Assembly (NCBI GenBank): GCA_905203555.1
Contig: CAJKWK010000005.1
Coordinates: 1 to 64,000 of the forward strand
Direction: 5' to 3'
Origin: an uncultured Lachnospiraceae bacterium
GTDB taxonomy: Bacteria > Bacillota > Clostridia > Lachnospirales > Lachnospiraceae
Length of the DNA stretch: 64,000 bases
Part shown: one piece after another, positions 37,008 to 44,133 of the stretch
Layout of the letters: every line of letters starts with the position of its first letter
Numbering within the stretch: position 1 is the first letter of the stretch
The notes under the pieces: generated by a model
The model's database searches: none
What the model was told of the DNA's origin: nothing
The model's input: the letters and a program-made list of their open reading frames with translations, nothing else
Made by a program: the position numbers and the translations under genes

Positions 37008-37988
37008 TCACACGCCCTCTTGCACCTGTTCTGCTTCCTGCTCCTGCGCCTCAATCTCTTCTTTCACTTCTTCCATATCTACTTCAATCTCCGGAAGTAA
37101 TTCAAAATAAAAATCGGTATACTTTTCTGCCAGCGCAGCAATACAACGAGTCTGCAACATTTTAAACCTTCTCACAGACAGCTCATCTTTATTTAAAGTT
37201 ATGTATGCACTAATCCACAGTTTTCTTCCTGTTCTTACAATGTCATAGTAAATATCGGTACATTTACTTTCCAAAATAATCGGTTCTACAATTTCTTTGA
37301 TTTCGGTAACAGTCTCTTCCTCCGGAGAGATCAATAACAAATCCCGTATTCCGGTATACACTGTTTGAATCGGAATCGGCAGCATAATTATAGATAACAC
37401 AACGGTAAACAAGGGATCCAGATAGGGCTGCAGTTTTCCCATCCACGCAAACGGAACCAGCTCAGGTAATAAAAAGGCGAGTGTCATTCCAAGTGATATG
37501 GTACAATCCATCTGCCACCCCTGCATCTCCACAGTCACAAGCGGAGAATTCATCGCTTTATTCTTTTGTTTTAAGTAAATAGTCACGACAATTCCAAGTA
37601 CGCAGGCAAATAATTCAAACCATGCGATAATCCCAAAATCAACCTTGCGTCCACCATGAAACAAGATATTGATACTGTTTGTAATCAGCCCAACCGTTAC
37701 TGATATCATGGTAATTCCCTTTATTACAAGAAAAACCGTTTCCATCTGCATATGTCCAAAAGGATACTTTTCATTACTCGGCTTATATAAAAACGGAATT
37801 AAAAAAACAGATGGTAAAAGCATCACAAACTCTACTCCATCATAAACCCCATCCAAAAGCACTGCCTGTGACCCGGTATAAACCGCCATAACCAGCTCAA
37901 TCACCACAAAAAGCAAATTGGCATAAAGAGAAACCGTCATCGCTTTCTTTTCTTTCTTTGATTTTGAATTTCGCTTCCCAATTCTCAT
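37008..37988 (-). CDS. Cation diffusion facilitator (CDF)-like transporter with altered metal site
   Basis: A 326-residue membrane protein with CDF topology: six helices, then a C-terminal domain (VRTGRKLWISAYITLNKD) and an acidic Glu/Gln-rich tail. The helix 2 site reads DGVYD (D-x3-D), but the helix 5 motif reads GWQMD, lacking the His of the usual H-x3-D. Substrate is therefore unclear. The ATG at 37988 has AAGGTGAT just upstream; in-frame codons up to 38078 lie ahead of that site. apbE follows 1 bp later. Confidence 0.8.
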   Translation of the reverse strand: MRIGKRNSKSKKEKKAMTVSLYANLLFVVIELVMAVYTGSQAVLLDGVYDGVEFVMLLPSVFLIPFLYKPSNEKYPFGHMQMETVFLVIKGITMISVTVGLITNSINILFHGGRKVDFGIIAWFELFACVLGIVVTIYLKQKNKAMNSPLVTVEMQGWQMDCTISLGMTLAFLLPELVPFAWMGKLQPYLDPLFTVVLSIIMLPIPIQTVYTGIRDLLLISPEEETVTEIKEIVEPIILESKCTDIYYDIVRTGRKLWISAYITLNKDELSVRRFKMLQTRCIAALAEKYTDFYFELLPEIEVDMEEVKEEIEAQEQEAEQVQEGV

Positions 37989-38209
37989 GTATATCACCTT
38001 ACATCTTTTTATTTTATGCATAATTTGATTCTTTACACTTAAATGCATCTTAAAAATTAATATGTAAGAGTGTAACACCTTTTTCCTTTTTTCACAATCC
38101 TTCCTATGCCACTTTTTCTATGAAATACCTATTTTCCTGCCTTTCCTATATACTCTATATCTTTCCGGAAATCCGAAAAAGCAGAACAAATACACTTTAC
38201 CAATCCGTC

Positions 38210-38347
38210 ATGGATATTATCATGAGAGCAAGTAAGCATCAATTTGAGGAGGCAAAAACATGTGCGAAGCAATGAGAGAATGAATAAGAGAAGAATACGC
38301 AGATGAGATAGCTGCAGCTGAAAAGAAAGCAAATAAAAATGGAAATA
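38210..38347 (+). pseudogene. Relic of an Rpn-family (PD-(D/E)XK) transposase/nuclease C-terminus
   Basis: Translated pieces read MDIIMRASKHQFEEAK, then after a frameshift MCEAMRE, a TGA stop, and IREEYADEIAAAEKKANKNG in the same frame. The MCEAMRE-L-x-EEYAD stretch recalls the end of Rpn recombination-promoting nucleases. At least one frameshift and one nonsense change are present, and the 3' end runs into the XRE repeat. The stretch 37989-38209 shows no gene. Confidence 0.5.
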
Positions 38348-38486
38348 ATCTTATTCAAATCCGGAATAGATGAAGAACTCTCCCATTTCGAAACCGCCTG
38401 ACGTGAAACTCCAAGCTGATTTGCAAGCTCTTCTTGTGACATCCATTCTTTTTCCGTAAATCTGTAATTTTGTCTGCTAAAATCAT
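38348..38486 (-). pseudogene. Truncated copy of the XRE regulator start
   Basis: This fragment copies the first part of the XRE gene at 40979-41985, including the ribosome site, ATG and helix-turn-helix (ELANQLGVSRQAVSKWESSS), and then breaks off at 38348 into unrelated sequence. It carries the same one-base frameshift before the SQEELANQ motif as the longer copy. It is not expected to make a working regulator. Confidence 0.75.
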
Positions 38487-38601
38487 ACTCATTCCTCCTG
38501 TTAGTCATAAACCTTATCCCTGCTTAACTCACATCTAACATAACAATTTTAGCAGTTGCTGACAACCATTTATACTTGGAAATGTGTCAACTGATGGTTG
38601 C
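38348..38601. repeat. 254-bp direct repeat, copy 1
   Basis: Matches 41847-42100 over 254 bp with three mismatches, all near the left end; weaker similarity with small gaps continues to about 38634. It holds the XRE promoter, ribosome site and HTH start. The repeats lie 3499 bp apart and bracket the ABC exporter genes. Confidence 0.93.
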
Positions 38602-38720
38602 GCAATTTCTTTTATTAATGTAATCTGTTTATAAACCCTGTAATGTCTTGGCTTACCAGTGATAAGGACCTAATTTACTTATCAGCTATTTGAAAACTGT
38701 TGCGGTTTTCCATTTTCTTA

Positions 38721-38890
38721 ATGGTTGAAGAAATATTCATAGATCGTCTTCTCAAAATCGGTCAACGGAATTATAACAATACTACCTTTCGGAGATGGTA
38801 CAACGAGGCGATGTGAATATTAATCAAATGGAAAAAGACTTTACACAATTGATGGCATTTTGGAAAAACATCTACACGCGAAAGGAGTGA
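38721..38890 (+). pseudogene. Possible relic of a regulator gene upstream of the ABC exporter
   Basis: Two overlapping short frames, MVEEIFIDRLLKIGQRNYNN from 38721 and MVQRGDVNINQMEKDFTQLM from 38795 to a TGA at 38888-38890, read like one broken protein tail. It ends 6 bp before the ABC gene. A TetR-type regulator end is possible, but I cannot identify it. The rest of 38602-38720 shows no gene. Confidence 0.3.
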
Positions 38891-38896
38891 TGGTTT

Positions 38897-39778
38897 ATGG
38901 ATGCGATTAAGATTACGAAATTAACAAAATATTATGGCAAAAACAGAGGTATTGTCGATCTCAATCTTGTGGTAAACAAAGGTGAGTTCTTTGGCTTTAT
39001 CGGCCCAAACGGTGCCGGAAAATCAACAACAATACGAACTTTGCTTGGACTCATTTCTCTTACAGAAGGCAATGCGCAGATATTTGGTATGGATATCACC
39101 AAAGAGAAACAGGCTGTTTTGAAAAAAGTCGGTTATCTTCCTTCCGAAACGGCATTTTATCCCAGTATGAAAGTGAAGGACGTTTTGAAGCTTTCTGCAA
39201 ATCTGCGTAAAGAAGATTGCAGCGCCGAAGCGAATTTGCTCTGCGAGAGACTGCAGCTTAATATGTCACGAAGGATGGAAGAACTTTCCTTCGGCAACAA
39301 AAAGAAAGTTGCCATCGTCTGCGCCCTGCAACACTGTCCGGAGCTTCTGATTCTGGATGAACCCACCGGAGGTTTGGATCCACTGATGCAGAAGGAATTC
39401 TTTGATATCCTACAGGAGCGAAATAAACAAGGAACCACAATTTTCCTATCCAGCCATGTGCTTTCGGAAATTCAGCGTAATTGCACCCGTGCGGCAATCA
39501 TTCGTGATGGTAGAATCATTGCCTGCGACAGTGTGGAAGCCCTTTCCAAAACCAGCGCAAAACGCATTTCTATTCATGGACAGATAAACTTGGGTAAACT
39601 GGACGGCGTTCGTGACAGGAAAGAATCCGGGGATTCCGTCAGTTTCCTTTTCGGCGGCAACATCAATGATTTGATTCAGATATTATCCACCTGCAAAATA
39701 TCCGATCTCACTATAACAGAGCCGGATCTGGAGGAAATCTTTCTTCATTATTATGAAAAGGAGGGGGATATCATATGA
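38897..39778 (+). CDS. ABC transporter ATP-binding protein
   Basis: A 293-residue ATPase of the ABC-2/drug-exporter type. Walker A is GFIGPNGAGKSTTIRTLLGL, the signature is the variant LSFGNKKK, Walker B is LLILDEPTGGLDP and the switch His is in FLSSHVLSE. A ~80-residue C-terminal domain follows. The ATG has AAGGAG 9 bases upstream. Its stop overlaps the permease start by 4 bp, so the two form an exporter. Substrate unknown. It lies between the two XRE repeats. Confidence 0.92.
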   Translation: MDAIKITKLTKYYGKNRGIVDLNLVVNKGEFFGFIGPNGAGKSTTIRTLLGLISLTEGNAQIFGMDITKEKQAVLKKVGYLPSETAFYPSMKVKDVLKLSANLRKEDCSAEANLLCERLQLNMSRRMEELSFGNKKKVAIVCALQHCPELLILDEPTGGLDPLMQKEFFDILQERNKQGTTIFLSSHVLSEIQRNCTRAAIIRDGRIIACDSVEALSKTSAKRISIHGQINLGKLDGVRDRKESGDSVSFLFGGNINDLIQILSTCKISDLTITEPDLEEIFLHYYEKEGDII

Positions 39779-40560
39779 CGCTTGTAAGACACGAATTAAA
39801 ACAAGGAAAAATGTCATTTCTGATATGGACGATCTCTATCAGTTTTTTGCTGGTAGTCTGCGTTTTCCTCTTTCCAGAAATGAAGGGGCAGATGGACGGA
39901 ATCAGTGAGACATTCGCTTCCATGGGATCTTTCACGGCAGCATTCGGTATGGATCGCCTAAATTTCGGCACATTGATAGGTTTCTATGCCATTGAATGCG
40001 GCAATGTCTTGGGACTTGGCGGTGCGTTTTACGCTTCACTTTGTGCTGTTAATATTCTCAGCAAAGAGGAAAAAGACAAAACAGCCGAGTTTCTTCTTTC
40101 TCATCCAGTCAGCCGCACAAGAATTGTCACTAAAAAACTGCTTGCTGTTCTGCTTCAAATTACAGCGTTGAATCTAATTATTTATGCCTTTTCCATCGGC
40201 TCCATGACCATGATTGGTGAGGAGATTCCATGGAAAGAAGTGAATCTTCTGCATCTTGCCTATTATCTGCTTCAAATTGAATTGGCTGGAATTTGCTTTG
40301 GTATTTCCGCTTTTCTGCGCAAAGGCAGTGCCGGTGTCGGACTTGGTATTGCTGCAATGATGTATTTTCTGAATTTAATCGCAAATATTGCCGAGGTTGC
40401 GGAATTCTTAAAATACATAACACCTTTCGGATATTGTGAAGGTGCAGACATTGTGAGTAATGGAAACTTGGATAGTACAATGGTTGCCATTGGTATGGCA
40501 ATAGGTATTGTAGGTATCGCCGTTGCCTATCTGCATTACACTAAAAAGGATATTTACTAA
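39775..40560 (+). CDS. ABC-2 family transporter permease
   Basis: A 261-residue membrane protein with six predicted helices (ISFLLVVCVFLFPEM, VLGLGGAFYASLCAVNIL, LAVLLQITALNLIIYAF and others) and the cytoplasmic EEKDKTAEFLLSHPVSRTRIVTKKLL typical of ABC-2 permeases. It is coupled to the ATPase by an ATGA overlap and followed by a terminator. No accessory gene is present. Confidence 0.87.
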   Translation: MTLVRHELKQGKMSFLIWTISISFLLVVCVFLFPEMKGQMDGISETFASMGSFTAAFGMDRLNFGTLIGFYAIECGNVLGLGGAFYASLCAVNILSKEEKDKTAEFLLSHPVSRTRIVTKKLLAVLLQITALNLIIYAFSIGSMTMIGEEIPWKEVNLLHLAYYLLQIELAGICFGISAFLRKGSAGVGLGIAAMMYFLNLIANIAEVAEFLKYITPFGYCEGADIVSNGNLDSTMVAIGMAIGIVGIAVAYLHYTKKDIY

Positions 40561-40573
40561 GGATATAATCAAG

Positions 40574-40624
40574 AAACCGCTGTATTTTTCATACTCGTGT
40601 AGTATGTAAGTTGCAGCGGTTTTT
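40574..40624 (+). terminator. Terminator of the ABC exporter operon
   Basis: AAACCGCTG (40574-40582) pairs with CAGCGGTTT (40614-40622), with an inner CATACT/AGTATG stem and a T run. From 40625 to 40978 I see no full gene, only a 32-codon frame at 40663-40761 (ending YEEKSVNKIFYDKNGRET) that may be a relic. Confidence 0.85.
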
Positions 40625-40869
40625 CTGTTTTATGGATTTTGTTGTTTATGCTTTAACATTTCATGGATCTATTCGTATTACGTTTGATTATGGAACAAAG
40701 AGACTATGAAGAAAAGTCTGTAAATAAGATCTTCTATGATAAGAATGGACGAGAGACTTGAACAAAATCAGCTTTTCGCCCTTGCTTTATATATAACATA
40801 ACAGTTACAAAATTGCATGCCAACAGCTCTTTAAGGAATTTGGCTTATAATTGAATTACTATTCACTCG

Positions 40870-40913
40870 TAGAGTAGAGGACTCGAAATAAACCACCCGA
40901 GTCCTCTACTCTA
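40870..40913. repeat. Perfect 16-bp inverted repeat downstream of the XRE gene
   Basis: TAGAGTAGAGGACTCG (40870-40885) and its exact complement (40898-40913) around a 12-base loop. No T run follows on either strand, so a simple terminator is uncertain; it may still end XRE transcription. Confidence 0.6.
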
Positions 40914-40978
40914 TTATGATACTGTTAGATCTTGCAATCTGATTCCGGATAATCATTATTTCATCATCTCTGCCAACT

Positions 40979-41985
40979 TCAAATCTTTCGAATAACAGAA
41001 CTAATCCCAATAACTGCCCCATAAAATACTCCTGCGACCGGCCAGATGATCCATGTCTTTTCCCATTCCATCGTTATAAAACTCCAGCCCAGATAAATTG
41101 CCGTCACTGAGCACCAATATATTTTATCAATAACATTATTTCTCTTATTTTCAAGTTTCTTACGCCTTGTGTAATCTCCCTCTTCTAAAAGTTTCTGGAA
41201 ACCGCCATATATGATTCCTGTAGAAACAAGTAAAAATACCCCAATCGCCACTAAAATGAGGCACAAATCCACACCCAATATTGCTAACATACCATTTTCA
41301 TCCGATACTGCCAATACCATAATCGGCACTGCACTCAAAATGCAAAGCACTACGCCAAGTACGAGCTTTCGACTATGAGTCGATTCATATGCATGCTTTT
41401 CTTTTTCAACTAAGCCCTTCACCCCATAAGCCAACTCTATCGGTTCTTGCTCCAGAAAATCATAGACTTCTATTTTTCTTCCATACATCAGAAAAACCCC
41501 GACTGCAGTTGCAACCAGGAGCAAAAGTGCCGTCATTCCAACTCCGACTGCTGCCGCCTCTGAAATAACGTAACCACCCTCCTCATCAGACAATCCTGCG
41601 AGCCCAATCAAAATTACCGGTGACAAAATACAAAGTGATACTCCTAATGCAATCTTGGAAGAAACATTTTGCAAAAGATTCAGATAAACATTTGCTGTTT
41701 CCATCGAAACCTGCAATATATTTTCTTCGTTCGCTCCATAAGCTACTACTCTATTTTCCAGAGTTTCTCTATCATCACTTTGCTCTTCCAGAGAATCCTT
41801 TAGAAGATAATCGGTGCTAACCTCAAAAAGATTACTCATCCGAATGATCTTATCCAAATCCGGAATAGAGGAAGAACTTTCCCATTTCGAAACCGCCTGA
41901 CGTGAAACTCCAAGCTGATTTGCAAGCTCTTCTTGTGACATCCATTCTTTTTCCGTAAATCTGTAATTTTGTCTGCTAAAATCAT
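40979..41985 (-). CDS. XRE-family HTH membrane regulator with a 5' frameshift
   Basis: The helix-turn-helix (ELANQLGVSRQAVSKWESSS, then IPDLDKIIRMSNLFEVSTDYLL) precedes a four- to six-helix membrane part. The ribosome site AGGAGG and ATG at 41985 open MILADKITDLRKKNG, but the SQEELANQ continuation is in the -1 frame, as if one G were missing (TGG TCA to TG TCA). Translation could start at the ATG at 41941 (MSQEELANQ), with a weak site, or need a -1 shift at the upstream AAAAAG. It may therefore be inactive. Confidence 0.75.
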
Positions 41986-42100
41986 ACTCATTCCTCCTGT
42001 TAGTCATAAACCTTATCCCTGCTTAACTCACATCTAACATAACAATTTTAGCAGTTGCTGACAACCATTTATACTTGGAAATGTGTCAACTGATGGTTGC
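41847..42100. repeat. 254-bp direct repeat, copy 2
   Basis: The second copy of the repeat at 38348-38601, holding the 5' third of the XRE gene and its promoter. It is nearly identical, so the duplication is recent or kept even by gene conversion. Confidence 0.93.
42036..42064 (-). promoter_or_regulatory. Promoter of the XRE gene
   Basis: TTGTCA (42059-42064), 17 bp, TATGTT (42036-42041) on the minus strand. An inverted repeat CAACCAT/ATGGTTG flanks the -35 upstream side (42061-42100) and could be an autoregulatory operator. The same elements exist in copy 1. Confidence 0.5.
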
Positions 42101-42159
42101 CTCTGACAATTTCTTTTATTAATTATTGATATAATCTGCTTATAATGATTCTTTCTCCC

Positions 42160-42633
42160 CTATCTATTAATTTCCTCAATCCCCGACTCATTTAAAAATT
42201 CTACAACTTCCTGAATAAGTACATCTGAATTTTTTATTCTGTAATTTTTGCTATCAATGGAAATTTTTCCTTGTGAAGAAATAAAAATAATACCGACATC
42301 CTCTGTATTTTCATATAAAAAAAGATTCAGCAACTGATTTCCTCCGTTTGGCATAGAACCATCTGAAAAAGGGGTTAAAATTGTTCTTCGATAAGGGTAT
42401 TTTCTTAGTATTGCTAAAAATTCCTGATTCTGTTCTGAAGATAAAGGAGCATACTGCGTAGAATTAATACCTGGATTACCACCTTTATATACAAATTCAG
42501 TCATTACTATCCTTATCTGATTACTTTCATTTACTTTCTCTAATAATGATAACGGTCTAAAATATATCATCGAGAAAATCAACAACACAATAATCAATAA
42601 AATAATACGTATCTTCTTTCCTTTTATATTCAT
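42160..42633 (-). CDS. Small membrane-anchored protein of unknown function
   Basis: I do not recognise it. The 157-residue protein has one N-terminal hydrophobic anchor (IRIILLIIVLLIFSMIYF) and an outside domain with alternating strands (IRIVMTEFVYKGGNPG, TEDVGIIFISSQGKISID). The ATG at 42633 has GAGGATG upstream. It follows another small membrane gene by about 50 bp in the accessory patch and is AT-rich. Confidence 0.65.
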   Translation of the reverse strand: MNIKGKKIRIILLIIVLLIFSMIYFRPLSLLEKVNESNQIRIVMTEFVYKGGNPGINSTQYAPLSSEQNQEFLAILRKYPYRRTILTPFSDGSMPNGGNQLLNLFLYENTEDVGIIFISSQGKISIDSKNYRIKNSDVLIQEVVEFLNESGIEEINR

Positions 42634-42686
42634 AAGCCATTCATCCTCATCAAATATAACCATTCATCCGTATATTTACAATTCCA

Positions 42687-42968
42687 CTACATTTCTCTTA
42701 TTTTTTTAGAAATCAACAAATTAATTACAATCAATGGAATTACTATACAAAAAAAACCAATGGTAAGCCATAATGGGATATCCTTTTCTAAGTGAATACG
42801 AAAAAGCAGAATAATCGCCATAAATATGGAACCTAAAATCTCCATAATGCTCAATATTTTTTTGCGAAGTTCTTGCAAGCGTAACCGATTTTGTATTCTC
42901 TCTGATTTCCATACTCCATAATTTATTTGAGTGTCATTTACATCTTTATCAGATATAAGTTCGTCCAT
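42687..42968 (-). CDS. Small two-helix membrane protein of unknown function
   Basis: A 93-residue protein with a hydrophilic N-terminal half (MDELISDKDVNDTQINYG) and two hydrophobic helices (ILGSIFMAIILLFRI and LWLTIGFFCIVIPLIVINLLI), ending KKIREM. No family is recognised and the ribosome site is weak. It probably pairs with the following small membrane gene. Confidence 0.6.
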   Translation of the reverse strand: MDELISDKDVNDTQINYGVWKSERIQNRLRLQELRKKILSIMEILGSIFMAIILLFRIHLEKDIPLWLTIGFFCIVIPLIVINLLISKKIREM

Positions 42969-43035
42969 ACTTAGGATACAATTACAAATCCTTATTTTTC
43001 TATTTCCCTCTCAGCTAAACAAACTGAAAGTTATA

Positions 43036-43545
43036 TCATATTCCAAAAGCCTTGTCGTACTCAATAACTCCATTTAATTTGTTTTGACTTCCGTTAAGAT
43101 TAAGTGCCATAAAATTTTCATCGTCAACTTCAAATGGTGCTTTTATTCCATACTCACTTGCCGGAATATATCCTGCCTTTGGATAGTATTTAGAATGTCC
43201 CAAAACAACTGAATATTCATATCCCAATTTATGCGCTATGCTGTGTCCTTCTTTCATCAAAGATAATCCGATTCCCCTGTTCTGATAATCGGGTAATACA
43301 GAAAGAGGGGCAAGCGCAAGAACCTCACCCCCTTGAACAACTGCTTTTGTAAAAAGAATATGTCCTACAATTTTTTCGTCCTCGACAGCAACAAGAGAAA
43401 GTTCTGGAATAAACGATTTACTTTTTCTTAACGCAACAACTAAGTTCTGTTCATTTCCATCTGTATATTCAGCATTTTCAAATGCTTCTTTTACAACATG
43501 ATATACTGCATCATAATCTTCTGGTCTTTCTTGTCTTATAATCAA
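43036..43545 (-). CDS. GNAT-family N-acetyltransferase (YhbS-like)
   Basis: A 169-residue acetyltransferase with the acetyl-CoA loop in LPDYQNRGIGLSLMKEG, then HKLGYEYSVVLGHSKYYPKAGYIPAS, a YhbS-like stretch. The TTG at 43545 is preferred because GGAGG lies 8 bases upstream, between it and an in-frame ATG at 43560. Substrate unknown. It stands alone in the accessory patch. Confidence 0.8.
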   Translation of the reverse strand: MIIRQERPEDYDAVYHVVKEAFENAEYTDGNEQNLVVALRKSKSFIPELSLVAVEDEKIVGHILFTKAVVQGGEVLALAPLSVLPDYQNRGIGLSLMKEGHSIAHKLGYEYSVVLGHSKYYPKAGYIPASEYGIKAPFEVDDENFMALNLNGSQNKLNGVIEYDKAFGI

Positions 43546-43614
43546 AGTGTTTACCTCCATCAAATTCCGATTTTTCTATATCTTTATTTTTCTTTAAACT
43601 GAGTTTTTCTTTTT

Positions 43615-44040
43615 TTACACTTGACCACATGCTATAAAGTACCCAAGACCGCGCGGATTTCTAGAGCCTTTTACAATTTCCGCCTGATAAAGTTCACGGA
43701 TAATTTTTCCCTTTCTTTTTACGTTCAAGTAAAAAAGAATAGGTGTGTCAGTATTGATAAATTCAATTTCTTCCTTCATTTCTTCACTATATTTAACTAG
43801 TGCGTCGATAACAGCTTCTTTTGGTGGTTTTGGATAATTCTTCGAACCTGGATAATTCCCCGGAAATGCATATTTATCCGGCAATTCAACACGAAACCCT
43901 TTTTTTGAATTTTCTTTAAAAAACATCCTTGCAATAATCCCCTTTCTCAATGGCAACAAATGCGTTCTCTGCTTAAGTACATCTCCCCCTCGGCTCCGTC
44001 TACGGCAGTGCTGCTCAAGCTCGATTCCGTTTCTCTCCAT
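43615..44040 (-). CDS. Unrecognised 141-residue protein, start uncertain
   Basis: The C-terminal 100 residues look like a real domain (KKGFRVELPDKYAFPGNYPG, then KYSEEMKEEIEFINTDTPI and KGSRNPRGLGYFIACG), but I do not recognise it. The first ~40 residues are Arg-rich and unlike the rest, so the real start may be the ATG at 43926, with AAAGGGG about 12 bases upstream. It could be the tail of a larger lost protein. Confidence 0.5.
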   Translation of the reverse strand: MERNGIELEQHCRRRSRGGDVLKQRTHLLPLRKGIIARMFFKENSKKGFRVELPDKYAFPGNYPGSKNYPKPPKEAVIDALVKYSEEMKEEIEFINTDTPILFYLNVKRKGKIIRELYQAEIVKGSRNPRGLGYFIACGQV

Positions 44041-44072
44041 CTCGCTTGACGGGCATATGCCCTATGAATAAC

Positions 44073-44119
44073 AAAAGAGATGGTCTTACTCCTGCAAGCA
44101 GGGTGATCCCATCTCTTTC
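44073..44119 (-). terminator. Terminator of leuS
   Basis: AAAGAGATGG (44074-44083) pairs with CCATCTCTTT (44109-44118). On the minus strand the stem is followed by a T-rich run, 15 bp after the leuS stop. Confidence 0.75.
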
Positions 44120-44133
44120 ATTATTCGCACTGC

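Noticed and set aside
37990..38080. ARG box upstream of the CDF gene (TTATGCATAAAAT)
   Set aside because: Only a half site matches, without tandem partner or promoter overlap like those at argC and argG.
44051..44062. Palindrome GGGCATATGCCC near the leuS terminator
   Set aside because: A single short palindrome at the edge of an unrecognised gene; no second copy or regulatory setting noticed.
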